From Chryseobacterium indologenes (lineage in GTDB: Bacteria; Bacteroidota; Bacteroidia; Flavobacteriales; Weeksellaceae), in assembly GCA_002439165.1 (NCBI GenBank), contig DJTE01000041.1:124001-188000 (forward strand): 64,000 nt of DNA, given 5' to 3'. Positions 16,727 through 26,240 of this stretch are shown piece by piece. The notes below the pieces were generated by a model. It did not search any database. It saw only the letters and a program-made list of their open reading frames with translations, and was not told where the DNA came from. The translations under genes and the position numbers were made by a program. Within the stretch, counting starts at the first letter, position 1; each line of letters starts with the position of its first letter.

Positions 16727-19072
16727 ATGATGAAAACAGCAACCAACAACGTATGGCTTGTAGTTCTGTGCCTGTTTCTCTTCCAGCCGTGCTTTGCACA
16801 ACAGGCTCCGAAAAAGGATTCTTTGCCCGTCTCAAAAATGTTTGGGGACGAAGCATCCGCTACGGACTACCTTCTTATCATTGAAAAAGCAGATGAAATT
16901 CTCCGCAAGTCTTATACTGATGGTGAATTCGGTTTAGATGCCTATAAAGTTTTCAGTGATATGAAATCCACTGATGAAAGACTTAAGCTTATTTTAGGAA
17001 GCATCAAAAGGGCCAATCTCAATGTCCGTAATCAGCAGATGTATCAGAATGAACTGGTAGGAATTAAGAAAGAATTTGAAAATCAGAATAATTTCATCAA
17101 TACTCAGGATGAAAAATTTAATAAAATTAAAGAACAGGCTTCCAGCCTTAAAAACAACCCCCTTCTTAACAGGCTTATAAAAGATACGGTTCTCATCAGA
17201 CAGTTCCTGCCTGAACTTCTTGCCCTCAATGAGCAGTATAAAAAAACAGACAGCCTTCTGAATGCCAATCAGGCGATTGTGAATGAGAAGAAAAGACAGA
17301 TGCTGGAGTATAAAACCAGTATTACAGAAGCACTAAATAAGCAGGAAGAACGCGTGGAAAGGTCGGGAATTGATCTTTTTAAAGAAGAGTATCCAGCTTT
17401 ATGGCAGGTGATAAAGTCCGGTCATTCAGGGAAAGATATAGAAAATATAAGCAATATCGGAACTGAAAAAAGCGTTACAGCCTATTATCTGAGGTCCACA
17501 TGGGGAAGTTTTGTCGTACTGGCTGTGTTGATGCTCCTTTTGGGTGGGTATATTACAGCCAATCTGCCGTATATAAAAAAAGCAGGGTATTTTGAAAACC
17601 TGAATCTTCTGAATTTTAAATATTTAAATCATCACCTTTTTATTTCCCTTCTTCTGATCGTTATTAATATTGCCATTATCAATAATCTTTATGCCCCGGC
17701 TGCTTTCACCGAAATTCTTCAGCTGGCACTGATCCTCTGCATTTTCTTTCTATTCAGAAAATCATGGCCGCAGCAGCAGATGAAAAGCTGGATTTTTATT
17801 ATTGCGGTCTTTATTTTCATGTGCTTTGTAAGTCTTTTTCTGAAAGCTGATCTGTTGGGCAGAAGCCTGTTTTTGATCTTAAATATTCTGTCCGTAGCCT
17901 ATACCGTATGGCAGTTCAGAAATAGCGGAGATCTTCCCTGCAATAAAGCGGCATTCCGGCTGGGCCTTTTTATATTTGCGGTTTTCAGCGTGTTTTCCAT
18001 TTTTCTTAATCTCTTTGGAAGAGTATCATTGGCACATAGTCTCAGCTTTACAGGGCTTATAGCTTTTGTTCAGATCATTGCGCTTAATGTTTTGCTTAAG
18101 ATCATTACAGAAATCATTATCCTTCAGATTTACAGATCAAGAGTGAAAAGAGGTATAGACAGGCTTTTTGATCATGAAAGCCTGGCAGCAAATCTCAGAA
18201 GACCTTTCATTTTACTTCTGGGGTATGCCGGTTTTGCTGTACTGACTTCTAATCTTAATTTATGGATTCCTTTCCGGGCCGTTTTCATAACAATATTATC
18301 GCATCCCAATACCATAGGGAGTTTTACATTTACACTGGGCAATATTCTGCTTTTTATGGCACTGGTATGGATTGCCCATCTGCTGCAGAAATATGTGGCC
18401 TATTTTTTTGGGGAAATTGAAGATGAAGACGAAGAAAACATTAATAAAGCCCAGCATTCAAAGCTGCTGATCACAAGGCTTCTGATCCTTATAGCCGGTT
18501 ATTTGCTGGCGGTAGCTGCTTCCGGAGTTCCATTAGACAAAATAAGTATAGTTATAGGAGCATTGGGAGTTGGAGTAGGATTAGGATTACAGAGTATTGT
18601 CAATAATTTTGTATCAGGGATTATTCTGATTTTTGACCGCCCTATCCAGATAGGAGATATCATTGATGTGAATGCACAGACAGGACGTGTAAAATCTATG
18701 GGGCTGCGGACTACCAAGATTAATGCACCCAACGGAGCGGAAATTATTATCCCGAACGGAACTATTTTATCCCAGAATATTACCAACTGGACCTATACAG
18801 ACAATCTGAAACTGGTAGAAATCACACTCTCAGTCTTAGACACAGAATCTATGTCGGAAATCAATGAAATTGCCGGAAAAACACTTCAGGAAGTACCCCA
18901 GGTAGACCAGACAAAACCATATCAGATTTATTACAGTACCATAACTGATGGGAATTACGGGATACTGATCAAATTCTGGTGCAGCATTTACCGTATTGAA
19001 GAAACAGTAAGTATTGTAAAGCAGAGCCTGTTCAGCAGTTTTAAAGAAAATAATATCTCTATTAAAATTTAG
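16727..19072 (+). CDS. Large MscS-family mechanosensitive channel
   Basis: A 781-residue inner-membrane channel. A signal peptide (about 1-24) leads a periplasmic helical, coiled-coil domain (about 30-240), a block of roughly ten membrane helices (about 255-560), and then the MscS core. The pore-lining helix and beta domain are clear: GALGVGVGLGLQSIVNNFVSG (about 610-630), then FDRPIQIGDIIDV and NGTILSQNITNWT. It is much longer than E. coli MscS (286 aa) and close in layout to MscK/YbdG-type large members. It is expected to open on membrane tension and release osmolytes. Its stop overlaps the converging BtuF-like gene by 4 bp. Confidence 0.93.
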   Translation: MMKTATNNVWLVVLCLFLFQPCFAQQAPKKDSLPVSKMFGDEASATDYLLIIEKADEILRKSYTDGEFGLDAYKVFSDMKSTDERLKLILGSIKRANLNVRNQQMYQNELVGIKKEFENQNNFINTQDEKFNKIKEQASSLKNNPLLNRLIKDTVLIRQFLPELLALNEQYKKTDSLLNANQAIVNEKKRQMLEYKTSITEALNKQEERVERSGIDLFKEEYPALWQVIKSGHSGKDIENISNIGTEKSVTAYYLRSTWGSFVVLAVLMLLLGGYITANLPYIKKAGYFENLNLLNFKYLNHHLFISLLLIVINIAIINNLYAPAAFTEILQLALILCIFFLFRKSWPQQQMKSWIFIIAVFIFMCFVSLFLKADLLGRSLFLILNILSVAYTVWQFRNSGDLPCNKAAFRLGLFIFAVFSVFSIFLNLFGRVSLAHSLSFTGLIAFVQIIALNVLLKIITEIIILQIYRSRVKRGIDRLFDHESLAANLRRPFILLLGYAGFAVLTSNLNLWIPFRAVFITILSHPNTIGSFTFTLGNILLFMALVWIAHLLQKYVAYFFGEIEDEDEENINKAQHSKLLITRLLILIAGYLLAVAASGVPLDKISIVIGALGVGVGLGLQSIVNNFVSGIILIFDRPIQIGDIIDVNAQTGRVKSMGLRTTKINAPNGAEIIIPNGTILSQNITNWTYTDNLKLVEITLSVLDTESMSEINEIAGKTLQEVPQVDQTKPYQIYYSTITDGNYGILIKFWCSIYRIEETVSIVKQSLFSSFKENNISIKI

Positions 19073-19806
19073 GAAGGTACAGCAAGGACTTCCGCGAGCA
19101 TCTCTTTAAAATAATTTCCGCACTTGGCAATATGCGTCCCATACCAGGAAAAAGCTTCACCGTCTACGATCATGATCTTTTTCTCAGGATAAACTGCTTT
19201 CAGCTCCTCTATATGTTTTTCTTTAAACGGAAAAGGTTCGGAAGAAAGCATAATGACATCAGCATCAGCAAGATCTTCCGTTGTAATGACAGGGTAGCGG
19301 GTTTTATTTTTAAAGATATTGTCAAAACCAATTTCCGATAAAATCCGGTGGATGAAAGTATCGGAACCCACCGTCATATAAGGATTATTCCAGATAAGAT
19401 AAGCCGTTTTTATATGGGTTTCAAGTTTTGTCTGATCGAGGATTTCATAGATCTTAAGATTGAAAAGCTGGGCTTTTTCTTCTCTGTTTAGGAGTTTTCC
19501 GAGATTTTTTAAGAGATAATAATTGTCTTCAATGGTTTCAATATTCGTTACCGTTACTTTGAAATCATTCATCAGGGCTTCTACCTGTTCTTTAATGTTT
19601 TCCTCCTTATTGGCAAGAATCAGATCAGGCTGTAAGGCTTTGATCTTTTCAATATTGATGTTCTTTGTACCGCCGATCACTGTTACATTTTTTACTTTAT
19701 CCTGTGGATGAATGCAGAATTTGGTTCTTCCGATAATTTCATTTTCAGTCAGTCCGAGGTCAAATAAAGCTTCCGTAATAGAAGGAACAAGAGAAACAAT
19801 TTTCAT
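19069..19806 (-). CDS. BtuF-like helical-backbone metal/cobalamin-binding protein
   Basis: A 245-residue protein of the TroA/BtuF superfamily. It contains IVSLVPSITEALFDLGL at the start, GGTKNINIEKIKALQPDLILANKEEN (about 48-73) and a linking long helix. The family binds cobalamin, haem or siderophores for ABC import. There is no signal peptide in the frame, which is common for flavobacterial 'cobalamin-binding' homologs but leaves its location open. No permease or ATPase is adjacent. A cobT-cobS-cobC cluster at 52 kb suggests, but does not prove, a cobalamin link. Confidence 0.83.
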   Translation of the reverse strand: MKIVSLVPSITEALFDLGLTENEIIGRTKFCIHPQDKVKNVTVIGGTKNINIEKIKALQPDLILANKEENIKEQVEALMNDFKVTVTNIETIEDNYYLLKNLGKLLNREEKAQLFNLKIYEILDQTKLETHIKTAYLIWNNPYMTVGSDTFIHRILSEIGFDNIFKNKTRYPVITTEDLADADVIMLSSEPFPFKEKHIEELKAVYPEKKIMIVDGEAFSWYGTHIAKCGNYFKEMLAEVLAVPS

Positions 19807-19832
19807 ATAGGCATATTAGATGATGCCTAAAA

Positions 19833-21179
19833 TTACAAAAGTTTTCCGGTAAGGAAAAGTCCGGCTACGGAAAAATAAATGATAAGCCCGGTTACATCTA
19901 CCAAAGTGGCTACAAACGGAGCGGAAGAAGTGGCAGGGTCAAGATTTAGTTTTTTAAGGATAAAAGGCACCATAGAACCGGAGAGTGTTCCCCAAAGTAC
20001 AATCATTACTAAGGAAACGCCTACACTTAAACCTACGAAAGGCCAGTATTGCCCGTAATTGAAAAACCCTGCTTCGTGCCAGATCATAATTCTCAGGAAT
20101 CCGATGATTCCAAGAATCCCGCCGAGGAAAAGCCCGGTAAAGATTTCTTTCCTCATCACATACCACCAGTCCTTTAATCCGATCTCCTGAAGGGCCATAG
20201 CTCTGATGATCAGCGTTGCAGCCTGGGAACCGGAGTTTCCTCCACTGGAAATAATCAGCGGAACAAATAAAGCCAGGACTACGGCTTTCTGGATTTCATC
20301 TTCAAAATATCCCATTGCAGAAGCGGTAAGCATCTCGGAGAAAAACAGAATGATCAGCCAGGTTCCTCTTTTTTTGACCATTTCCATCAGCGAAGTCTGT
20401 GTATAGGGAACATCCAGGGCTTCAAGACCCCCGAATTTCTGAATATCTTCCGTATTCTGCTGCTCAATCTGATCGAGAATATCATCAATTGTCACGATAC
20501 CCACCAGAACACCGGCTTCAGTAATAATGGGTAATGCTGTTCGGTCGTACTTTTCAAAGTAGGTTACGGCATCTTCTTTACTCGTAGTGGTGGTTATGGC
20601 TACAAAATGATTGTCGGTGATCTCGGAGATCAGAGTATCTTCTTCAGCCAGAAGAAGGCTTCCCAGAGCAATATCATCAATAAGCCGGTTTCTTTCATCC
20701 ACCACGTAGAGGTGGTTCATGGTTTCCACTCTTTTTCCTACCTTTTTTATTTGCTGAAGACATCGCTTTACAGTCCATTCCTTACGGATCTGAATGTAGT
20801 AAGGTGTCATCAGACGGGCAATGGAATCGGAGTTGTAACCCAGAAGTTTCAGAGCGATTCTTCTTTCCTGGGGATTCAGATGATTGATAGAGTACTTGAT
20901 CAGTTCATCCGGAAAATCCTCAAAGAGGGCAGTCCTGTCATCCGGTGTCATGGCATTCAGAATTTCAGAAACCTCATCGCTTCCGATACTTCTGATGGTA
21001 TCTTCCTGAAAATCCGGATCAAGATGGGAAAAAACTTCCGCTTTATATTCTTTCGGAACCTTCAGAAACGCCAGCAGCCTTTCATCAGCAGGCAGTCCGC
21101 TGAGAGTCTCGGCAATATCGGCAGGATTGAAGATAAGTTCGTCTCTGGAATTCAAAACGTGAAATTTTTGGATATGCAA
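19833..21179 (-). CDS. mgtE: Magnesium transporter MgtE
   Basis: A 448-residue Mg2+ channel. The N-terminal helical MgtE-N domain (about 10-130) has the repeats 'LPADERLLAFLKVPKEYKAEVFSHL' type. A CBS pair follows (about 135-250), then a plug helix and five membrane helices (about 285-448). The last region contains the conserved SGGNSGSQAATLIIRAMAL, where the Asn/Gly/Ser stretch forms the pore, and 'VDVTGLIIYFS' near the end. The cytosolic domains close the pore at high Mg2+. Length is normal and it is a single gene. Confidence 0.95.
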   Translation of the reverse strand: MHIQKFHVLNSRDELIFNPADIAETLSGLPADERLLAFLKVPKEYKAEVFSHLDPDFQEDTIRSIGSDEVSEILNAMTPDDRTALFEDFPDELIKYSINHLNPQERRIALKLLGYNSDSIARLMTPYYIQIRKEWTVKRCLQQIKKVGKRVETMNHLYVVDERNRLIDDIALGSLLLAEEDTLISEITDNHFVAITTTTSKEDAVTYFEKYDRTALPIITEAGVLVGIVTIDDILDQIEQQNTEDIQKFGGLEALDVPYTQTSLMEMVKKRGTWLIILFFSEMLTASAMGYFEDEIQKAVVLALFVPLIISSGGNSGSQAATLIIRAMALQEIGLKDWWYVMRKEIFTGLFLGGILGIIGFLRIMIWHEAGFFNYGQYWPFVGLSVGVSLVMIVLWGTLSGSMVPFILKKLNLDPATSSAPFVATLVDVTGLIIYFSVAGLFLTGKLL

Positions 21180-21326
21180 AAATAATTCAATTTTTTAAAA
21201 CAGGACAACAAAGTGATAAAATTAAGGATTAATTAAAGTTCAAAAACCTTTATAACAGTGTATTGGAAAATAAAAAAACACCCGCCGGAGCGGATGTCAG
21301 AAAAATTAAATTTCAAAATCTCTGGA

Positions 21327-21491
21327 TTATTCCAGTATCGGTCCGCATAAAGGATAAGGGGAGGGCATACACATGCCGCCGTCACAACATTCCCCGAATC
21401 CGCACTGCGTATGGGTCTGACATTTTTTTAAAGGACCGCCGCCGTTAATCTCCTGAAGCCCTTTTCTGCTAAGTTTTTTTAGATTTTTCAT
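21327..21491 (-). CDS. GG-leader Cys-rich 'bacteriocin-like' peptide A, 54 aa
   Basis: It starts MKNLKKLSRKGLQEINGG, a double-glycine leader of the kind cut and exported by C39-peptidase ABC transporters. The core is a 36-residue segment with six cysteines, including adjacent Cys in GECCDGGMC. I place the start at 21491; a longer in-frame start only adds leaderless sequence. The role (bacteriocin, signal or other exported peptide) is not known. It is paired with a similar gene 19 bp upstream. Confidence 0.75.
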   Translation of the reverse strand: MKNLKKLSRKGLQEINGGGPLKKCQTHTQCGFGECCDGGMCMPSPYPLCGPILE

Positions 21492-21510
21492 AACTGTCGG
21501 AGAATTTAGA

Positions 21511-21660
21511 TCAGGCTTCAATACAGATATACGGTTTACAGGCTCCGTCACAGCACCAGCCCACAGTACATGGTACCGTTTCGCTGCATCTTTTGATGGC
21601 TCCGCCATTGATCTGTTTCTGCTGATCTCTCGTAATTTTCTTTAGATTTGAATTTTTCAT
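21511..21660 (-). CDS. GG-leader Cys-rich 'bacteriocin-like' peptide B, 49 aa
   Basis: A tandem relative of the gene at 21327. Leader MKNSNLKKITRDQQKQINGG, then a core of 29 residues with six cysteines including WCCDGAC. The shared 'CC-D-G-x-C' spacing and the leader show that the two arose by duplication. No maturation or transport gene is adjacent, so processing must rely on a transporter elsewhere. Confidence 0.75.
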   Translation of the reverse strand: MKNSNLKKITRDQQKQINGGAIKRCSETVPCTVGWCCDGACKPYICIEA

Positions 21661-21932
21661 ATGATTTAGATTTAATGCTATACTAAAATAAGAAAAATTC
21701 CCATATTATTCACCAGATGATGAAAATATTTAATTATGAATCAGAATGTTGTACGTTTTTTTTTGATTTCCGATATAAAATAAAAGCCTGGAACCGGAAA
21801 GATTTCAAATAGAAAGAAATATCAGGATTTTATCATACAGCTATAAATTGACTATTGACCAGTGTCGCTGAATTGAGCATTGACACTCTCAGTATAGTAT
21901 GAATTACAGACTGTACCAATCTCAACCGCCCC
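21661..21932. other. Spacer without gene
   Basis: A+T-rich spacer ahead of the two GG-leader peptides, which presumably contains their promoter; I see no convincing motif or gene. Confidence 0.4.
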
Positions 21933-22484
21933 TTACAGCTCAACTCCCTCAGCATATTTAAGCTTGCGGAGTTTTTTTAGAATTCCTTTTATGGCACCTT
22001 CTGTTCCTATTTTAATGGAGTTTTCGGTAGAACCTAAAAGACGCATGTTTTTACGGTAGGTATCATAATCGGTTTCTGTTACCAGGTTGCCAACGGCATC
22101 AAAAAGTTTCATGCTGACTACCACCTGATTGGAGAATACGTATTTACCGATACCCACTTTAAAGTATTTTACTTTGGGAACAACCGCAAAATCAGCATCA
22201 TTATTGACGCAGTAATCGGTGATGGTTTGCTTTTCGATCGTATCAAAAGGAATCTGGACTCCGGCTCTGAGCATTTTGTTTTTCCGGTTGCTGAAATTGT
22301 CTGAAACGGCACTGAAAAAAGCCAGATTGGTGGGTTCTTTAATTTCCTCAATATCAGGTTCCACCTCAGGATTAAAGTATAAAACCTTTTTTGCTTTATC
22401 GTCGCTGTTTTTCTGCGCCTTTACTGAAGTAAAACCGATGAGGAGAAAAGTGCTGACTGCTGTAAAAAATATAATTTTTTTCAT
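21933..22484 (-). CDS. Exported protein of unknown function, 183 aa
   Basis: Signal peptide of about 24 residues ending VKAQ. The mature part is small and mixed alpha/beta, with a middle stretch DYCVNNDADFAVVPKVKYFKVGIGKYVFSNQVVVSMKLFD and a basic C-terminal helix (KGILKKLRKLKYAEG). It probably sits in the periplasm or is attached to the outer membrane. I cannot name a family. It is a single gene, transcribed away from rpsO. Confidence 0.7.
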   Translation of the reverse strand: MKKIIFFTAVSTFLLIGFTSVKAQKNSDDKAKKVLYFNPEVEPDIEEIKEPTNLAFFSAVSDNFSNRKNKMLRAGVQIPFDTIEKQTITDYCVNNDADFAVVPKVKYFKVGIGKYVFSNQVVVSMKLFDAVGNLVTETDYDTYRKNMRLLGSTENSIKIGTEGAIKGILKKLRKLKYAEGVEL

Positions 22485-22614
22485 TTGTAATTCGTATGCA
22501 AAAATACGGCCTTTTAACAGGATGACATAAAATTTATTAAGAAATTTTTAACATTTTTTTCTATCAATTTTGATATATGAAATCGATAATGTTTGCAGAA
22601 TCAAAAAATAGTCG

Positions 22615-22622
22615 TAATTTTG
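22615..22622 (+). promoter_or_regulatory. Promoter -7 element for rpsO
   Basis: TAATTTTG matches TAnnTTTG. It lies 36 bp before the rpsO ATG at 22658. Confidence 0.5.
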
Positions 22623-22657
22623 CACCCGTTACATAATAATCATTAAACAATATTGGA

Positions 22658-22927
22658 ATGTACTTAACAACAGAAAAAAAGCAGGAAATTTTCGCAAAAC
22701 ACGGAAAATCTGCACAAGACACAGGAAGTGCTGAAGGACAGATTGCACTTTTCACTTTCAGAATCAACCACCTTTCAGGTCACTTAAAAGGGAACCACAA
22801 AGATTTCAACACAGAGAAATCTCTTGTTAAGCTGGTAGGTAAAAGAAAAAGATTACTGGATTATCTTAAAAATAAAGATATCGCAAGATACAGAGCGATT
22901 ATCGCTGAACTAGGTTTAAGAAAATAG
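22658..22927 (+). CDS. rpsO: 30S ribosomal protein S15
   Basis: An 89-residue 30S platform protein that binds 16S rRNA near helix 22 early in assembly. It contains the family motif GSAEGQIALFTFRINHLSGHLKGNHKDFNTEKSL and the C-terminal LVGKRKRLLDYLKNKDIARYRAIIAELGLRK, described here by family features. Length matches the family. It has its own promoter and a terminator immediately after it; the long spacing to pnp (3.7 kb away) departs from the rpsO-pnp pairing of enterobacteria. Confidence 0.98.
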   Translation: MYLTTEKKQEIFAKHGKSAQDTGSAEGQIALFTFRINHLSGHLKGNHKDFNTEKSLVKLVGKRKRLLDYLKNKDIARYRAIIAELGLRK

Positions 22928-22944
22928 TCTATAAAAATTTTCAA

Positions 22945-22980
22945 AGACAAAGCAACTTCTTCTGAAGTTGCTTTTTTTTG
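22945..22980 (+). terminator. Terminator after rpsO
   Basis: AAGCAACTTC pairs with GAAGTTGCTT and is followed by a T run. Confidence 0.85.
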
Positions 22981-23115
22981 TTTACAGATGAAAAAAATTA
23001 ATGCAATTTTATTAAAAAGGTATAATAATGAATTATGCAATGATTTTAATGGTTTTTTAATTTTTTTTAGTTAATTAATGTTTTAGATTTGTGGATTTTA
23101 AATCCATTACCCGTT

Positions 23116-24279
23116 TTGAAACATTTTTATCTGTTTATGATCTTAGTGCCGGCATTCTGTATGGCACAGGAAAAAGATTCGCTGCATAAAAGCACTCTGG
23201 CGTTTTCTGCCGGCGCTGAATACGGAAAAGTGCTGGCTACCAATATACATCTGAAAAGTTATGAACATAAAGATTATGCGGCATATTCTTTTCAGCTGCT
23301 TAAACAGACCACAGGTACCAGAGACTGGGAAAAACAGTTTAATTATCCTCAGTACGGTATAGGGGTTTTGGCGCTTGATTTTCTTCATAACAGACAAATG
23401 GGAAGCCCCTTTGCCGTTTACGGAATATATAATGCGAAGATCAGGCAATGGGGACCACTGAAATGGTACCACCACGTTAATTTCGGAATATCCTTCAATT
23501 CCAGTCCGTTTGATATTGATAAGGAGTATTACAATACATCGGTAAGTTCTAAAACCAATATGTTCATCAGTGTGGGAACAGGAATGTACTATGAGCTGGG
23601 AAAGTATTTTGATATCGGGCTTAATGTAAGATTCAATCATCTTTCCAACGGCGGCTTAAAAATTCCCAATAAAGGCTTAAATACCTGGGCTCCGCAGCTT
23701 AGCCTGGTGTACTATCCGGAACGTGCAGCGCTGCCGGAAACACGAGGAAATAAATATACACCGTATGATAAGTACAATACTTTTGAAGTATCTGTTTTCG
23801 GAGGCAGGAAAAATGCATTTTACAGAGGCGATCACCGTGAAGATCTCAGGCTGTACGAAGGCTACAACTATTCTGTGTACGGTGCTGAAGCATTTTATAT
23901 GCGGCAGTATTCTGCAAAATCAGCGTACGGAATAGGGGTAGGCGTTACGATGGATGAGCAGTATAATCATCAGATGTATGTTTCAGACAGTACATTATAT
24001 CAGAAAAAAAGGTTTTCAGATGATCGGGTTTTACTGAGTGTCATTCCTTCTTACAGATTGATGATGGGAAAATTATCCGTTAATATCGGAGCTGGATATT
24101 ATGTCTTTAAAAAACAGCGGGAATATGATGATGATGCTTTTTTTCAGAGAATAGGACTGCAGTATCAGATCACAGACCGTTTTTTCGCCTCATTCGGAAT
24201 CAATGCCTACAACTTCCATGTTGCCAATTATCTTGAATGGAAACTGGGATATACCTTTTCTAAAAAAGTAAGAAAATAG
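23116..24279 (+). CDS. PagL-like lipid A 3-O-deacylase (acyloxyacyl hydrolase), TTG start
   Basis: An outer-membrane beta-barrel enzyme that removes a 3-O-acyl chain from lipid A. I choose TTG at 23116, which gives a signal peptide MKHFYLFMILVPAFCMAQ; a TTG at 23089 would add nine residues before it. The catalytic His-x-Ser-Asn-Gly-Gly region of PagL appears as FNHLSNGGL (about residues 180-188). It is followed by strands of a larger barrel, and at 387 residues it is about twice the size of Pseudomonas PagL, with an extra C-terminal barrel part (residues 225-385). Confidence 0.78.
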   Translation: MKHFYLFMILVPAFCMAQEKDSLHKSTLAFSAGAEYGKVLATNIHLKSYEHKDYAAYSFQLLKQTTGTRDWEKQFNYPQYGIGVLALDFLHNRQMGSPFAVYGIYNAKIRQWGPLKWYHHVNFGISFNSSPFDIDKEYYNTSVSSKTNMFISVGTGMYYELGKYFDIGLNVRFNHLSNGGLKIPNKGLNTWAPQLSLVYYPERAALPETRGNKYTPYDKYNTFEVSVFGGRKNAFYRGDHREDLRLYEGYNYSVYGAEAFYMRQYSAKSAYGIGVGVTMDEQYNHQMYVSDSTLYQKKRFSDDRVLLSVIPSYRLMMGKLSVNIGAGYYVFKKQREYDDDAFFQRIGLQYQITDRFFASFGINAYNFHVANYLEWKLGYTFSKKVRK

Positions 24280-24329
24280 CTTTTTCCGGGAACAAGCCGC
24301 TTTTACAATTAAAGATAACTGTGCCCGGA

Positions 24330-24691
24330 CTACGTTTTATTTTTCCCGATCTTTCCCAGATGGGTATTCTGAAAACTGTCCGGATACTTCAGTCCATAGC
24401 CCGGCAAGCGGTCAAAAGCAGAATGAGAAAACAAAATGGCCCCGGCTGTCTGCAGATAGGGAAGAGAAAAAAACTTCCCCAAAATATAAACGGCAATAGC
24501 CACTCCAAAATGATGGAACAGGTTATAGAACAATGCCCCTGTTTTATTATTGATCAGATAGATATCCCAGCATGGAAAAGTCAGGAGCAAAAAAGAGCTG
24601 CAAACCACCACCAGGAATATCCCGTCCGCGGAAATGCAAGGATCCCTAAGACTGAAAATGCTGCGTACTCAGGTTTTAACTGGACTTTCAT
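24330..24691 (-). pseudogene. DUF4260-family membrane protein, two frameshifts
   Basis: The family is recognisable in three frames in turn. Frame 1 from ATG at 24691 reads MKVQLKPEYAAFSV ... GYSWWWFAA, frame 2 reads APDFSMLGYL, and frame 3 reads LINNKTGALFYNLFHHFG ... SFQNTHLGKIGK to the stop at 24330. The shifts are explained by one extra T in the run at 24589-24594 and a 4-bp duplication (AGATAGAT, 24556-24563). Together they total +5 bases, so the gene is disrupted unless the assembly has errors. Confidence 0.75.
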
Positions 24692-24772
24692 AGGACCTGA
24701 AGGTTTAAACGATATATTAGAATAAGTAGAATTTTCCGGAGGGAAGTTACCCGCTGCATATTTTAAAAAGAA

Positions 24773-24796
24773 AGCGGAACACCTAAGTATTCCGCT
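24773..24796 (-). terminator. Terminator after FucP-type transporter
   Basis: AGCGGAA (24773-24779) pairs with TTCCGCT (24790-24796); on the minus strand it follows the transporter stop and precedes TTCTTTTT. Confidence 0.65.
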
Positions 24797-24818
24797 ATAT
24801 TTTTTATATCACTGATTT

Positions 24819-26240
24819 TTAATGTCCGGATTTCGATTCCGTACTTTGAACGTGGCTGAGATACTTGGTGCAGTAAATTCCGAATATCAGAATCACCAGA
24901 TAACAGAATACAGGAATGATAAATGAATGCTGAACCCCGAACTGATCCGCAAGATACCCCTGGAAAATAGGAACAATGGCACCGCCAAGAATAGCCATAA
25001 CCACCAGAGACGATCCCTGGCTGGTATATTTACCTAATCCTGAAATCGCTAAAGTATAGATATTGGAGAACATAATGGAGTTGAATATCCCGATTCCTAA
25101 AATACTGTACATCGCCAGTTCTCCGTGGTTTACCATAGCAGAGATCAGCAGAAGGACATTCACGGATGCAAAGATGGAAAGAGTTCTTGCGGGAGCTGCT
25201 TTACCGATAAAGAAAGCAATGAAATTCAGCACAATGAATACCAGAAAGAAACTGATCTGAGCAAAACTCAGATTCACAATACTGAAGATGACCAGGAATA
25301 CAGCACCTGCCGCTCCCAGCATATAGAGGGCTTTTTTCTCCTGGCTTAGTGACTGATTCAGGGAAATAGCCCCGAGGAAACGTCCGATCATCGCGCCTCC
25401 CCAGTATAAGGCAAGATAATTTTTACTGATTACCTCTGTGAAATTCATGATCTGTGGCTGTTCGAGGAAGCTGATGATAAAACTTCCTACGGCTACTTCA
25501 CCGCCTACATAACAGAACATGGCAAAAACACCGAATTTCAGATGACTGAACTGAAGCGCTCCCCAGCCTTTTACAATTTCCTCTTCTCCCATCCGGAATG
25601 AAGGAAGTTTCACTCTGGAGATCAGTAGGCCTACCAGAAGCAGTATTCCTGCAAAGATCAGATAAGGGATTCTTGTGGCAACAGCGCTGAAAGAGCCGTC
25701 CGGAGCCGAGAAAAACTCGAAGATCAGATGCCCGCCGAGTACCGGGGCAATCGTTGTTCCGAAGGCATTGAAAGCCTGCGTCATATTCAGTCGGCTGGAT
25801 GCGGATTCCTCGCTTCCCAATAAAGAAACATAGGCGTTGGCTGTGATCTGTAATACCGTAAAACCGAGCCCGAGAATAAATAACGCACCTAAAAATAAAG
25901 GATAGTAGGAGAACGTAGCCGCCGGATAAAATAATACACAGCCCAGGGCCGCCAGAAGGATTCCAAATAAAATCCCCTTTTTATATCCTAATTTATTGAT
26001 GGGATCTCCTTTGGAAATGGAAATCAGGAAATAAATCAGCGATCCGATAAAATAAGCTCCGAAAAAACAGAACTGTACCAGCATCGATTCGAAAAAGGTG
26101 AGTTTGAAAAGCTGCTTCAGATACGGGATAAGAATATCATTCATGCAGGTAATGAATCCCCACATGAAAAAAAGCAGGGTGATGGTGATCAGCGGAACAG
26201 TATAATTCCTGTTCTGCGGCTGTACTTCTTTATTGGTCAT
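24819..26240 (-). CDS. Sugar MFS transporter, FucP/GluP family
   Basis: A 473-residue proton-driven sugar importer with 12 predicted helices. The motif FMWGFITCMNDILIPYLKQLF (helix 1, about residues 22-42) with its conserved Asp and Asn marks the fucose permease/glucose-galactose transporter group. The first cytosolic loop has the DPINKLGYKKG form, and ITANAYVSLLG is the helix 4 segment. Candidates are L-fucose, glucose or galactose; sequence alone does not decide. Single gene with its own terminator. Confidence 0.88.
   Translation of the reverse strand: MTNKEVQPQNRNYTVPLITITLLFFMWGFITCMNDILIPYLKQLFKLTFFESMLVQFCFFGAYFIGSLIYFLISISKGDPINKLGYKKGILFGILLAALGCVLFYPAATFSYYPLFLGALFILGLGFTVLQITANAYVSLLGSEESASSRLNMTQAFNAFGTTIAPVLGGHLIFEFFSAPDGSFSAVATRIPYLIFAGILLLVGLLISRVKLPSFRMGEEEIVKGWGALQFSHLKFGVFAMFCYVGGEVAVGSFIISFLEQPQIMNFTEVISKNYLALYWGGAMIGRFLGAISLNQSLSQEKKALYMLGAAGAVFLVIFSIVNLSFAQISFFLVFIVLNFIAFFIGKAAPARTLSIFASVNVLLLISAMVNHGELAMYSILGIGIFNSIMFSNIYTLAISGLGKYTSQGSSLVVMAILGGAIVPIFQGYLADQFGVQHSFIIPVFCYLVILIFGIYCTKYLSHVQSTESKSGH

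Noticed and set aside
24321..24725. Plus-strand frame of 134 codons
   Set aside because: It is the antisense of the DUF4260 pseudogene, which explains the sequence better.
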